Assembly (NCBI RefSeq): GCF_003362805.1
Contig: NZ_QNQT01000008.1
Location: 62,001-126,000, forward strand
DNA length: 64,000 nt
Source of the DNA: Neobacillus piezotolerans
Lineage (GTDB): Bacteria > Bacillota > Bacilli > Bacillales > Cytobacillaceae
Direction: 5' to 3'
Every line of letters begins with the position of its first letter. Position 1 is the first letter of the stretch. The position numbers and the translations under genes were made by a program. Under the pieces are notes generated by a model. That model did no database searches. It worked only from the letters and a program-made list of their open reading frames with translations, and was not told the origin of the DNA. Positions 8,209 through 17,141 of this stretch are shown piece by piece.

Positions 8209-9255
8209 ATGACTGTACAAAACCAGCAAAAAGCACTCAAGAAACAGGTTGCTCCTTATGAAAAATCGGACACTAAAAAAAGCGTATTTCAAATTTTGAA
8301 CACACTCATCCCTTTTATGGGCTTATGGTTCCTTGCTTATAAAGCACTGCCTGTCAGCTATTTGTTAACGCTCGCACTTGCAATACTGGCATCTGGCTTT
8401 ATGGTCCGGACCTTCATCATTTTCCATGATTGCTGCCACCACTCTTTTTTCAAAAACAGGAAAGCGAATAAATTCGTCGGCACCATTACAGGCGTATTGA
8501 CGTTTTTCCCATACAGCCAATGGGGGCGCGACCATAACATCCACCACGCGACAAGCGGAAACCTGGACAAGCGCGGCACTGGCGACATCTGGGTCATGAC
8601 TGTTGAGGAATATGCTAACGCAACGCCAATGAAAAAATTGGGGTACAGGCTATACCGAAACCCACTTGTCATGTTCGGACTCGGACCAATCTGGCTGGTC
8701 ATCATCAAAAACAGGTTCAATCGCCGCGATGCGCGCATGCCTGAAAAAATGAACACATGGCTGACAAACGTCCTGATCGCAGGCATCGTTACGATTTTGG
8801 TTTTGGCGATTGGCTGGAAAGCGTTCCTGATGGTTCAGCTTCCAATCATGTTCGTTGCTGGCGTCCTCGGCATCTGGCTGTTCTACATCCAGCATACTTT
8901 CGAGGATTCGTACTTCGAACATGATGCTGAATGGGAATACGTCCTTGCCGCTGTTGAAGGCAGCTCGTATTACAAACTTCCAAAAATCCTGCAATGGGTG
9001 ACAGGGAACATCGGTTACCACCATGTCCACCATCTGGCGCCAAGGATTCCGAACTACAATCTTGAAGAAGTGCACAACAACACACAGCCGCTTCAGCATG
9101 TGCCGACAGTGACCCTGTCCACAAGCCTTGAATCGCTGAAATACCGCCTTTGGGATGAGGAAAAGAAACGCTTCGTCGGCTACTCTGCCGCGAAAACTTT
9201 TTCAAAAAAACCAGCCGGTATCAAAATGAATCCGAAAACCGAATACGGCGATTAA
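8209..9255 (+). CDS. des: Membrane fatty acid desaturase (Des)
   Basis: An integral membrane acyl-lipid desaturase of 348 residues that introduces a double bond into phospholipid acyl chains on cooling. The three diiron histidine boxes are present: HDCCHH, HNIHH and HHVHH, arranged between hydrophobic pairs of helices. The ATG at 8209 follows AAGGAAGGGG; an upstream in-frame ATG at 8152 overlaps the promoter and is rejected. The DesK and DesR genes lie directly downstream behind their own start, reproducing the B. subtilis des-desK-desR order. Expression is probably cold- or membrane-rigidity-induced through the operator at 8104-8132. Confidence 0.93.
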   Translation: MTVQNQQKALKKQVAPYEKSDTKKSVFQILNTLIPFMGLWFLAYKALPVSYLLTLALAILASGFMVRTFIIFHDCCHHSFFKNRKANKFVGTITGVLTFFPYSQWGRDHNIHHATSGNLDKRGTGDIWVMTVEEYANATPMKKLGYRLYRNPLVMFGLGPIWLVIIKNRFNRRDARMPEKMNTWLTNVLIAGIVTILVLAIGWKAFLMVQLPIMFVAGVLGIWLFYIQHTFEDSYFEHDAEWEYVLAAVEGSSYYKLPKILQWVTGNIGYHHVHHLAPRIPNYNLEEVHNNTQPLQHVPTVTLSTSLESLKYRLWDEEKKRFVGYSAAKTFSKKPAGIKMNPKTEYGD

Positions 9256-9271
9256 GTTAAAATCATTCCTG

Positions 9272-9298
9272 CTCCCCTTACAAAAGGGGAGTGTTTTT
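9272..9298 (+). terminator. Rho-independent terminator
   Basis: CTCCCCTT (9272-9279) pairs perfectly with AAGGGGAG (9284-9291), followed by GTTTTT-like sequence. It separates des from desK-desR. Confidence 0.85.
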
Positions 9299-9373
9299 GT
9301 ATGGCCAGCGTGGAGGAACCAATGTTCTATGGTAAAATACCGGTAAGAGATTTCACAAAAACGAGGTTGGCAT

Positions 9374-10510
9374 ATGTTTAAAAAATATTGGGCTTTGCTA
9401 GGGAGTACCGGGATTTCACCTTATATATGGACAATCCTCGGGATCCTCCCGTTTTACTTTATTTACCTGTCCTCTTCGACAGTAAGAATAATGGCAGGAA
9501 TCATCCTGACATTGGCATTTTTCGCGATTTACAGGCTCGCCTTTATCTCAAAGGGCTGGACGGTTTATGTATGGACTCTGCTCCTTATTGGGATTTCCAT
9601 CGCGCTTACAAGCCTGTTCAGCTATGTATATTTCGCTTTTTTCATCGCCTATTTCATCGGGAATATTAAAAACAAAATACCCTTCTATATCCTGTATTCC
9701 ATCAACCTTGCAGGGATGGTCATCGCGATCAATTTAAAAATCATCCTGCGTGACGAATTTTTACTAAGGCAATTGCCGCTCGTGATTATCGTCTTACTCA
9801 GCCTGATCCTCCTGCCGTTCAGTCTCCGCCACCGGAACGAGCGCGGCCTGCTTGAGGAAAAGCTTGAGGACGCGAACAAACGGATTTCCGAGCTCATCAA
9901 AATCGAGGAGCGCCAGCGGATTGCCCGCGACCTCCATGATACACTCGGCCAAAAGCTCTCGCTGATCGGCCTGAAAAGCGATCTCGCGCGAAGGCTTATT
10001 TCAAAAGACCCTGCCCGCGCCGCCGACGAATTGAAGGACGTCCAGCAAACCGCCCGGACAGCCTTGAACGAAGTAAGGAAAATGGTCGCCGAAATGCGCG
10101 GCATCCGGCTCAGCGAAGAAATCGTCCGCGTCCAGGAAATGCTTAAAGCAGCGCAAATCAAATTTTCGGGCAGCCAGGAATGGTCGCTTCCAAACGTGCC
10201 GCTCCTCGTCGAAAATATTTTAAGCATGTGCCTGAAAGAAGCCGTCACAAACGTGGTCCGGCACAGCAAGGCGACCCACTGCGAAATCACACTTTCGCAC
10301 ACAAATAAAGAAATTTCGCTTTCTGTTAAGGATAACGGCATAGGAAATGTCGGAAAAGAGCATTTTTTAAAGGGAAGCGGACTTTCCGGGATGAGGGAAC
10401 GTCTTGACTTTGTTAATGGGACACTTGAAGTTGTATCCGACGACGGGACCGAACTTTTGATTCGCGTGCCGACCATCGTCAAACATTTAGAAAGGGAGGG
10501 TATGAGATGA
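9374..10510 (+). CDS. desK: Sensor histidine kinase DesK
   Basis: A membrane thermosensor kinase of 378 residues. The first about 150 residues form four or five transmembrane helices. A linker coiled coil (ERGLLEEKLEDANKRIS) leads to the HisKA_3 phosphoacceptor motif RIARDLHDTLGQK, with His at 188, the same number as in B. subtilis DesK. The HATPase domain with NVVRHSKAT and DNGIGN follows. The stop overlaps the DesR start by four bases (ATGA at 10507-10510), indicating translational coupling. It phosphorylates or dephosphorylates DesR depending on membrane fluidity. Confidence 0.95.
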   Translation: MFKKYWALLGSTGISPYIWTILGILPFYFIYLSSSTVRIMAGIILTLAFFAIYRLAFISKGWTVYVWTLLLIGISIALTSLFSYVYFAFFIAYFIGNIKNKIPFYILYSINLAGMVIAINLKIILRDEFLLRQLPLVIIVLLSLILLPFSLRHRNERGLLEEKLEDANKRISELIKIEERQRIARDLHDTLGQKLSLIGLKSDLARRLISKDPARAADELKDVQQTARTALNEVRKMVAEMRGIRLSEEIVRVQEMLKAAQIKFSGSQEWSLPNVPLLVENILSMCLKEAVTNVVRHSKATHCEITLSHTNKEISLSVKDNGIGNVGKEHFLKGSGLSGMRERLDFVNGTLEVVSDDGTELLIRVPTIVKHLEREGMR

Positions 10511-11106
10511 TTCGGATTGTCATAGCGGAAGACCAGCGGATGCTTCTCGGCGCATTCGGGTCTCTGCTGAACCTTGAAGAAGACATGGAGGTTGTCGGAA
10601 TGGCCGCGAACGGGGAAGAAGCCGTCACGCTCGTCCGCTCGCTCCAGCCGGATGTATGCATCATGGATATCGAAATGCCCAGCAAAAGCGGCCTTGAAGC
10701 TGCGGAGGAATTAAAGGACACAGACTGCAAAATCATCATCCTGACAACATTCGCCCGGCCCGGGTACTTCAAACGCGCATTGAAAGCCGGAGTCAGCGCC
10801 TACTTGCTTAAAGACGGCCCAAGTGAAGAACTAGCCGGCTCAATCCGGAATGTCATGGCAGGGAAACGGATCTACGCACCGGAACTGATGGACGATTTGT
10901 ACAGCGAGGACAACCCGTTGACAGATAGGGAAATGGACGTCCTCGGGCTCATCGCTGACGGCAAAAACACAAAAGAAATCGCCAGCGAACTCACCTTATC
11001 CGCCGGTACCGTCCGAAACTACATCTCCACCATACTCGACAAGCTCCAAGTCAAAAACCGGATCGAAGCCATCACCCACTCAAAGGAAAAAGGCTGGTTT
11101 AAATAG
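10507..11106 (+). CDS. desR: Response regulator DesR
   Basis: A NarL/LuxR-type response regulator of 199 residues, the same length as B. subtilis DesR. The receiver has acidic residues Glu8-Asp9 and phospho-acceptor Asp54 in CIMDIEMP, Thr in ILTTFARPGY and Lys in LLKDG. The LuxR-type helix-turn-helix is in LTDREMDVLGLIADGKNTKEIA. It is coupled to desK by a 4-base overlap and has GGGAGGG upstream. Its target is very likely the palindromic operator upstream of des. Confidence 0.95.
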   Translation: MIRIVIAEDQRMLLGAFGSLLNLEEDMEVVGMAANGEEAVTLVRSLQPDVCIMDIEMPSKSGLEAAEELKDTDCKIIILTTFARPGYFKRALKAGVSAYLLKDGPSEELAGSIRNVMAGKRIYAPELMDDLYSEDNPLTDREMDVLGLIADGKNTKEIASELTLSAGTVRNYISTILDKLQVKNRIEAITHSKEKGWFK

Positions 11107-11109
11107 AAG

Positions 11110-11135
11110 GCGTCGGGCCCAACCCGCCGCTTTTT
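11110..11135 (+). terminator. Rho-independent terminator
   Basis: GCG-T-CGGG (11110-11117) pairs with CCCG-C-CGC (11123-11130) with one mismatch, then TTTTT. Ends desKR. Confidence 0.7.
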
Positions 11136-11223
11136 CTATTTCACGGAAATTCGGCGTCCTAACGCACTCGGCACGCCCCATATGAATAGCCTAAGGCAAA
11201 CAACATCTTAAGGAGGACCAAGG

Positions 11224-12153
11224 ATGTTCTTTTTTCGGAAAAATGCCTTCGGCGCCCACAACCGTATGGGGGCGGAATTCAAAAAGCAAGCGATTGCCCA
11301 CCGGTCTTCGGCCCATGTAAACCCCACCAAGCGGCAACTCCCAATTGAAGTGTATTTTAGGCCATCCTGTTCGGCTGTTTTGAACAACCGTTTTGCTGAA
11401 TCCAGCTTTTTTACCCCTTTTTACGGAAAAAGCCATAAAGAAATCGTAATACCGCGTTCACTAGTAAGCTCCCCGCGTGATACCGTTCTGAATTATTTCA
11501 GCATTTTACGTGACGCCGAAAACTTGAAGATGGGAAAAATGGGGGGATGCGGGACGGTTGGAATGGCGAGGATCCCATTTCCCTTTGCATATAATATGCT
11601 AACTGAACAATACCGTAAAAAACTTAGCTATCCTAACTACCTGAAATCATTCGAAGGGGTGGGGCGGACACATTTGATCCTTTTGGAGCAAGTTCCAGCC
11701 GACAAACCAGGCAAGGATTATTTTTTTATCGAATTGGAAACGATCGAAGGGTCGGATAAGGACGTCACATACTTTGCCTATTATTATGGGTATGTCGATG
11801 TGGGAAAAGAAAAAGGGGTCTATAAAATTAGTTCGATTCGGCTCTTCGGTGAGGATTTCCTTTGCGCGGCCTTTCATGGATGGGATCACGACGCGCTGGC
11901 AGTCGTTGAAATTAAATTCGGTGAATGGTGCAAGCTTGTTAAGAAAATCAAACCCGTCGAGCAGGAGGGGCATCGTAAAACGATCGAATTTTCTGGAACA
12001 GATGGAAACGAATATCGGTTCATCTTTTTTCAGCTCACAAACCATACCGATATCCTCGCCGCCCAGTACAGGAAGAAACCGGGCGGGGGGTGGGAAGGAA
12101 TCCATATCGTGCCTGAAAAATGCCTTCAGCAAGGCGGGGGCGGAGGACTCTAA
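11224..12153 (+). CDS. Hypothetical protein, 309 aa
   Basis: A cytoplasmic-looking protein with AAGGAGG seven bases before the ATG. The first about 75 residues are basic and poorly structured. From about residue 80 the sequence (SSPRDTVLNYFSILRDAENL) resembles the start of NTF2-like or DUF4829-type folds that follow a helix with strands, but I cannot assign a family. The C-terminus ends in a run of glycines (QQGGGGGL). It is convergent with the gene at 12197. No signal peptide or membrane helix is visible. Confidence 0.7.
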   Translation: MFFFRKNAFGAHNRMGAEFKKQAIAHRSSAHVNPTKRQLPIEVYFRPSCSAVLNNRFAESSFFTPFYGKSHKEIVIPRSLVSSPRDTVLNYFSILRDAENLKMGKMGGCGTVGMARIPFPFAYNMLTEQYRKKLSYPNYLKSFEGVGRTHLILLEQVPADKPGKDYFFIELETIEGSDKDVTYFAYYYGYVDVGKEKGVYKISSIRLFGEDFLCAAFHGWDHDALAVVEIKFGEWCKLVKKIKPVEQEGHRKTIEFSGTDGNEYRFIFFQLTNHTDILAAQYRKKPGGGWEGIHIVPEKCLQQGGGGGL

Positions 12154-12196
12154 TGATGCGCGGATAAATCGGATTTATTTGTTTTGACTCTGTTGG

Positions 12197-12499
12197 TTAG
12201 TCCTTGATTTCGTCCGAAAGAATGATGGCCTGATGCCTCGTATAAAAGTTCGAATACCGGTAAAACAGCTCCAGCTGCACTTGCCGATTGTTGTATTCTG
12301 CTAGATACATAGTTTTCAGGGCGGAACTCTTTTTAGTGAATTGAATCGACGAGGCTTTTGCCAGGCCTTCCAAATACGCTTCCAGTTCATTTTTCTTTAT
12401 TGTTGGCGATTTGCCTGGCGCCAGCTTACTTTCCTGTTTTTCTTTAATTACTCTGTCTATTTTTTCTATAATCTCATTTTCCCCGTAATTTTTTATCAT
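12197..12499 (-). CDS. Hypothetical protein, 100 aa
   Basis: A charged, helical protein (lysine/glutamate-rich first 60 residues) ending in a beta-like segment with many tyrosines. The ATG has only a weak ribosome site upstream (AAAGGG further away), so the start is uncertain. No motif is recognised. Codon use looks coding and no better frame overlaps it. Confidence 0.55.
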   Translation of the reverse strand: MIKNYGENEIIEKIDRVIKEKQESKLAPGKSPTIKKNELEAYLEGLAKASSIQFTKKSSALKTMYLAEYNNRQVQLELFYRYSNFYTRHQAIILSDEIKD

Positions 12500-12550
12500 T
12501 ATGGTGTTAGTCTCATCCCTTTCCGTTGCATGATGAAAAACAGTAAATGC

Positions 12551-12599
12551 AAAAAGAAAAAGCCAGAAAAGGAGAAGCGGCGGCGCTTCCCCTTTTCTG
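12551..12599 (-). terminator. Large hairpin, terminator on the minus strand
   Basis: AGAAAAGG-GAAGCG (12565-12579) pairs with CGCTTC-CCTTTTCT (12584-12598) with one mismatch. Read on the minus strand it is followed by GGCTTTTTCTTTTT. It would end the transcript of the DUF2294 gene at 12761. Confidence 0.65.
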
Positions 12600-12760
12600 A
12601 CTTATGTTTGGCTCGTGTCCATCCATTGCTATCAGAATGAATTCTATTTAACTGTTTAACTTATTTGTACAATTGGCTAGGTAAGATTTTTGTCTTACCC
12701 TTCCACTATTGTAACATTGCCAATAAGGGCAATCAATACAATTCCGGGTTTTAATCATAC

Positions 12761-13447
12761 CTAGCCTTTTAAAATTATCAGGATATAGCTCAAATCCTTT
12801 TGGAAATTCCAGTCGACGAATACATCTTCAATCTGGGTGTAAAGGTAGTTTTCAAAAGCCGGCTGGTGCTCACCAAGCAATTTCTTTTCAAGGCTTCGTT
12901 TCGCAAGCTTTAACGTTTCTTCAAAGCCGAGCAGGATTAACTCTTTCTCGATTTGGACAAGGATGCCTGTCCTCGCAATCAGAAGCACCCTCGGGCTCAG
13001 GAGCTCGGAATAGGTTTCCTCAGGTGGCTTCTGTGCATCGATGCTTATATCGACGATTTCCCTGTGGACCTTTTCCTTGTTTCTGTATGGTTCACGAAGC
13101 CCGGTGAAACCTGCGGGGGAGAGCACGACAATGAAGGCGCCTGTTTGGGAGTCCAGGTTCCAGTCATAGTAAAATTCTTCAACCGTACGCCCAATATTTA
13201 ATGTGAAATAGCTTTTAATTTCCTCAATCAATGTTTCCATAAGAAGGTCGCGTGTTTTTTCAACATACACGTTTTGCTTGCTGTACATAAGCGATTTTTC
13301 CATCGGAGAAAGGAAATTCGTGATATGGACAGTGATGAATGGCTCAGCGTACGTGCAATGAACCGCTCCAGGGCCCCGCCCGAAATTATCCCGAAGAAGC
13401 TTTCCAATGTAACCGCCAACTTCTTTTTCAAGGCCAATGACTTCCAT
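12761..13447 (-). CDS. Protein with two DUF2294 (YbcI-like) domains
   Basis: A 228-residue soluble protein made of two related halves. The first (residues about 1-110) contains the typical GGYIGKLLRDNFGRGP, a TRDLLMETL helix and EEFYYDW. The second (about 125-228) repeats the pattern in degenerate form, ending EDVFVDWNFQKDLSYILIIL. Most family members, such as B. subtilis YbcI, have a single domain of about 120 residues, so this is a duplicated form. The ATG at 13447 follows GGAGTGG; a TTG five codons upstream overlaps that site. Function is unknown. Confidence 0.75.
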   Translation of the reverse strand: MEVIGLEKEVGGYIGKLLRDNFGRGPGAVHCTYAEPFITVHITNFLSPMEKSLMYSKQNVYVEKTRDLLMETLIEEIKSYFTLNIGRTVEEFYYDWNLDSQTGAFIVVLSPAGFTGLREPYRNKEKVHREIVDISIDAQKPPEETYSELLSPRVLLIARTGILVQIEKELILLGFEETLKLAKRSLEKKLLGEHQPAFENYLYTQIEDVFVDWNFQKDLSYILIILKG

Positions 13448-13545
13448 AAATATCCACTCCAAACAGTATTTACCCTACTTATCTTTCCACCTTTCGTCCT
13501 ATTTAAACGTTTTGTTAGTCAGCTCCACTGCTAGAGAATGAAAAA

Positions 13546-13565
13546 AAGCCCGCCGGAAGCGGACT
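13546..13565. terminator. Bidirectional hairpin terminator
   Basis: AAGCCCGC and GCGGACTT pair with one wobble around GGAA-type loop; A7 precedes and TTTT follows, so on the minus strand it has a T run. It lies about 180 bases downstream of pheA. Confidence 0.6.
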
Positions 13566-13744
13566 TTTGACATGAGAGTAATGTAATTGGCACCGGGAAG
13601 CCGGTCCCATCCTGCAATGAAGTTTCAATTGCGAATATCAAACATACCCCACCATAATTTAAAGAAGCTTTAACGACCGAACAGGAGTGGGCACCCGGTG
13701 CTCCGGGCACAAAAAAGAATGCTTAAAAAGGTGCGAAAATCACT

Positions 13745-14575
13745 TTAAAGACGGTTCGTATCATAGCTTCCGAGCACCTGGACTTCATGGCCAAACGCCC
13801 GCAGGATTTTCAGTGCCTTTCCTGTTTTCGCTTCGTCCTTGCCTGTTTCGGCTTCGATGAAGAAATGGTATGTGCCAAGCCTTTTCTTCGTCGGTCGTGA
13901 TTCAATCCAGGTCAGGTTGATGGACAGGGCCGAAAAGACGTTCAAAATGGATGACAGGACGCCTGATTGATCTAGCGCCGGGGCGATCAATAGCATGATT
14001 TTGTTCCTTTTATGGAAAGGGAGGACATCCGCGCTCCGTTTTCCGACAACAAGGAAACGAGTATGGTTTTCTCCATTATCCTGGACCTTGGTGCTGGCGA
14101 TTTGCAGGCCAAACAGCCTTGCAGCTGCGCTTGAGGCAATAGCCCCTGCATCGATTCGGCCCTGTTCTTTAAGCGCTTTTGCCGCCGAAGAAGTACTGTC
14201 GAATTCTTTTGTTTTAACCTGGTTTTCGCGGATGAATTCCTTGCATTGGGCAAGGGCGGGGGTGATCGACCATACTTCCTGGACATCCTCCAATTGCACC
14301 CCTTCGTTGACAAGCAGCCGAAGGGAGACAGGGAAGATGACCTCCGATTCAATAAAAAGGTTATTGGCCAGCAGGCCGTCAGCGGTAATATTGATAGTTC
14401 CTTCAATTGAGTTTTCGATTGGGACAATTCCTTTATCCACTTTCCTGTCACCTACAGCTTCGAGAACTTCAAGGATTGAGCCGCACAGCTGCCAATCAAT
14501 AGTTGAATCAACAAATGTTTTTAGTGCGGCTTCTTCCGAAAAACTTCCATTAGGTCCTAAATACGCTACTTTCAT
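13745..14575 (-). CDS. pheA: Prephenate dehydratase
   Basis: Converts prephenate to phenylpyruvate in phenylalanine synthesis. The protein has 276 residues: a catalytic domain starting KVAYLGPNGSFSEEAA with the conserved HTRF motif, and a C-terminal ACT domain from about residue 195 (LSSILNVFSALSINLTWIESRP) for phenylalanine feedback inhibition. The ESRP motif is intact. AAAGGAGTG precedes the ATG. It is monofunctional, with no chorismate mutase domain, as in Bacillus. No T-box leader was found upstream. Confidence 0.95.
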   Translation of the reverse strand: MKVAYLGPNGSFSEEAALKTFVDSTIDWQLCGSILEVLEAVGDRKVDKGIVPIENSIEGTINITADGLLANNLFIESEVIFPVSLRLLVNEGVQLEDVQEVWSITPALAQCKEFIRENQVKTKEFDSTSSAAKALKEQGRIDAGAIASSAAARLFGLQIASTKVQDNGENHTRFLVVGKRSADVLPFHKRNKIMLLIAPALDQSGVLSSILNVFSALSINLTWIESRPTKKRLGTYHFFIEAETGKDEAKTGKALKILRAFGHEVQVLGSYDTNRL

Positions 14576-14860
14576 CTGTAAACACTCCTTTTTGCCATGT
14601 TATTAAGTATACACAATGGCAGCGGAAGGTCTAGCCTTTTTCGGATTTTTGAAAATTTACCGGCAATTTAATAACCTTTTTACAATTCAAAAACGGGTTC
14701 GCTTTTCGTATAAAACACTAAATTGCCATGTTGATTGAAATGCGAATTCCCATTCTAAAATTCAGAAGATGTTAATTCGGTATTTATAGGCAAATTTCAT
14801 GAACCATAGCGACTTATTAGTTAAAACGTACAAGAAGAATACGAGTGTACCCGTAAGCAT

Positions 14861-15357
14861 ATGATTATTCCGAGGTTAAATGCGAGGGGGCCGTTAACTT
14901 GGAAAAACCAGGTAACAGAGGACAACACACGATTGTTTTTAGGAAACAAGGTTTCCGTTTTAGTTAGCGGTGGGGATACAAAAGGCAAGTATGCCACAAT
15001 TTTAACTGAGGAAAGAAGAGGATTTGAACCGCCACCACACACTCATCTGAGGGAAGATGAAACTTTTTTTACGTTCTTGAAGGTGAAATAACTTTTTGCA
15101 TAGATAAAACTGTTATTCACGCTGTTCCAGGAACGTATGTATATGCTCCTAAAGGAATTAAACATACCTTTAAAGCCAACACGGAAACATCTAAGGTTTT
15201 ACTTACTGTTTATCCCTCTGGATTTGAGCAGTTTGTAAATGAACTTAGTGAACCTGTACCTGAACAATTACCTCTAGCCCCAGATGGCCCACCTAGCCCT
15301 GAAGCCATTCATGCCTTGATTTCAATTGCTGCGAAATATGGGATTGAAATGAAATAA
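14861..15357 (+). pseudogene. Cupin-domain protein, frameshifted
   Basis: The first frame (14861-15091) gives a cupin N-terminus with PPPHTHLREDETF, the first metal-binding motif. At 15064-15070 there is a run of seven T. Reading it as six restores a continuous second half: YVLEGEITF, the second cupin motif PKGIKHTF, and an end at TAA 15355. The restored protein is about 164 residues and looks complete. So one extra base in a homopolymer breaks the gene, or is a sequencing error. No good ribosome site precedes ATG 14861. Family members are small dioxygenase-like or sugar-binding cupins. Confidence 0.8.
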
Positions 15358-15400
15358 TGAATGATTTAGTTAATTGGGTTTAGATGGACATATTTACAGC

Positions 15401-15430
15401 AAACTCCCAAAATGACTTGGGAGTTTTTTT
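15401..15430 (+). terminator. Rho-independent terminator
   Basis: AAACTCCCAA (15401-15410) pairs perfectly with TTGGGAGTTT (15417-15426), then T. Ends the cupin locus. Confidence 0.85.
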
Positions 15431-15433
15431 AAT

Positions 15434-15481
15434 TAAAAGAAAAACCGTTGAAAAGCCTGTTTCCAATCTTTTCAACGGTTT
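15434..15481 (-). terminator. Rho-independent terminator (minus)
   Basis: AAACCGTTGAAAAG (15442-15455) and CTTTTCAACGGTTT (15468-15481) form a 14-bp perfect stem, with TTTTTCTTTT following on the minus strand. It ends the nfo operon. Confidence 0.85.
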
Positions 15482-15570
15482 GCATGCTAATACGAGCGCC
15501 AATGTATGTGCGAAAAGTACCGTTAATTTTCACTTCAAAATAGATCCCATCAAGAAATGCGGTTATTTTT

Positions 15571-15792
15571 CTACTCTAAAATAACGCCATCCTGATAGCC
15601 GGCCATGAAGCTTCCTAGTGTTTCTTCAAGAGCAGCGTTATTTTCGGGTATCTGGACAATGAGTTCGTTCCACAGGTCAACGGCTGTTACTTCCACATCG
15701 ATGAAACGGTTTATGTCCAGTTGGGTTTTAAGTGCTTCGGCAATTTTATTCGCTTCATATTCGTCCTGGATGATATAGCGAACGTTTTTCAA
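15571..15792 (-). CDS. Hypothetical protein, 73 aa
   Basis: A small acidic protein starting at TTG with GGAAGGAAG upstream. It lies 30 bases downstream of nfo on the same strand and before a strong terminator, so it is the last gene of that operon. No motif is recognised; it seems a compact alpha/beta protein (helix, strand, helix pattern with DLWNELIVQIP). Confidence 0.75.
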   Translation of the reverse strand: MKNVRYIIQDEYEANKIAEALKTQLDINRFIDVEVTAVDLWNELIVQIPENNAALEETLGSFMAGYQDGVILE

Positions 15793-15822
15793 CTTTGTCA
15801 GCTTCCTTCCTAATAATCGTTA

Positions 15823-16650
15823 TTAAGTTTCTAATTCCTTAAGGGCCGCAATTTCCTCCTCATGCGAAATCCCAAGGTCCGATGGAGTCTCCAATATGAA
15901 AGGCACATCCGAAAAGGCGGTGATGAATCCTTCCATTTGCCCTGCGGAAATAAACCCGCCTTTGTAAATATTGGCGTGGCGGTCCTTCCGGGAACCAAAT
16001 GGATGCATGGAATTATTCAAATGAATTGCCTTCAGGTGAGCGGTGTAGCCCAGCGCGTCTGCTTTTTCACGGAATTGCGCCGTATCAACGCCATTCCACA
16101 TTCCGCTTGCGAATGCATGGCATGTATCGAGGCAAAAACCAATTTTTTCAGGGTACTCGCAGAGATTTCTCACCTGGGCAAGTTCCTCCAAGTTTGTTCC
16201 GAGCGCTGCCTGCTTGCCCGCATTATTTTCAAGGAGAAGAAGGCATTTTCCTTCCCATTTTGACAAAACGGAATTGAGCATTTCGAGCATAAGGTGGTAG
16301 CTCGCCAAGGGATTTTCCCCCTCAATCCTGCTCCCGAAGTGGACGACGATTCCCGCCGATCCACATGCATCCGCGATGGCGAGATCATTAAGGATTGAGG
16401 CGATGTTAAGCTCTTTTTTATTGGGAGAGGGGGTGATGCTTGTCGGATAGGGAGTATGGGCAATCGTAAACAGCCTTTTTTCCTCACAGAACTGCTTGCA
16501 GGCGGCCGCATCGGCTTGGTTGTACTCCTTGACGGAAAGATTGCGAGGATTTTTCGGGAAGTATTGATACGCCTCGGCCCCGATTTGTATGGCATGTTTC
16601 GCGGCAGCTAAATACCCGCCCCTGATGCTCACGTGGCAGCCGAATTTCAT
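15823..16650 (-). CDS. nfo: Endonuclease IV (AP endonuclease)
   Basis: A zinc-dependent apurinic/apyrimidinic endonuclease of base-excision repair, 275 residues. The metal-binding blocks of the family are visible: GFCLDTCHAFASG, the IHLNNS segment (usually HLNDS), DRHANI, and ILETP near the C-terminus. GGGAGGG precedes the ATG. It is co-transcribed with the 73-residue gene downstream. The form is slightly shorter than B. subtilis YqfS and reads RHANIYKGGFI where many have RHANIGEG, a local variant. Confidence 0.92.
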   Translation of the reverse strand: MKFGCHVSIRGGYLAAAKHAIQIGAEAYQYFPKNPRNLSVKEYNQADAAACKQFCEEKRLFTIAHTPYPTSITPSPNKKELNIASILNDLAIADACGSAGIVVHFGSRIEGENPLASYHLMLEMLNSVLSKWEGKCLLLLENNAGKQAALGTNLEELAQVRNLCEYPEKIGFCLDTCHAFASGMWNGVDTAQFREKADALGYTAHLKAIHLNNSMHPFGSRKDRHANIYKGGFISAGQMEGFITAFSDVPFILETPSDLGISHEEEIAALKELET

Positions 16651-16794
16651 CCCGGAACCCTCCCAATCCCAATTTTACTTAGCGTTTGCAGTAAGGAGTT
16701 TTCTATTCGTTAACGTAACTATCCTGAATAATGATCTAGATATAAGGGGCAAAATACCGTGGGATTGATATCTTGCGGAAAAAGGGGATTGGAC

Positions 16795-17085
16795 ATGAAG
16801 GAAATTTTGCAGCAAGTTAAAAAGGAATTGGAAAAAGCCTTCGACCATCCGGAGATGCATAATCTGGACGAGAGCATTTCCAAGCTGAGGTCTGCGCTTG
16901 AAGAACATGGCGACAAAGGAACGATGATCGAGGATGCCATCACCGCGCTTACTCAAGCGAGAAATGCTGCGGTTGAACTTGAGCAGGCAGGCACCATTTC
17001 ATCTTCGGCGGCATTCGGTGAAGCATTTAATGCGTTGGACCAGGCGATCGAGTCGTATATTGACCCAAATAACGACCCATACTAG
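16795..17085 (+). CDS. Hypothetical helical protein, 96 aa
   Basis: An acidic all-helical protein (KEILQQVKKELEKAF, DAITALTQARNAAVELEQ). The ATG at 16795 follows AAAAGGGGAT; the open frame extends upstream to 16759 but without a ribosome site. It is divergent from nfo and followed by a perfect terminator, so it forms a single-gene unit. Function unknown. Confidence 0.75.
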   Translation: MKEILQQVKKELEKAFDHPEMHNLDESISKLRSALEEHGDKGTMIEDAITALTQARNAAVELEQAGTISSSAAFGEAFNALDQAIESYIDPNNDPY

Positions 17086-17092
17086 ATGCAAA

Positions 17093-17121
17093 AAAAGCAA
17101 CCGCGCTGGTTGCTTTTTTTG
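17093..17121 (+). terminator. Rho-independent terminator
   Basis: AAAAGCAACC (17093-17102) pairs with GGTTGCTTTT (17108-17117), loop GCGCT, then T. Confidence 0.85.
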
Positions 17122-17141
17122 TTTTTCAAAAACCTTCAAAT

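Noticed and set aside
13566-13744. Regulatory RNA or small gene downstream of pheA
   Set aside because: CCCGG/CCGGG pairing is present but there is no T run in the right direction, no ribosome site and no known RNA motif.
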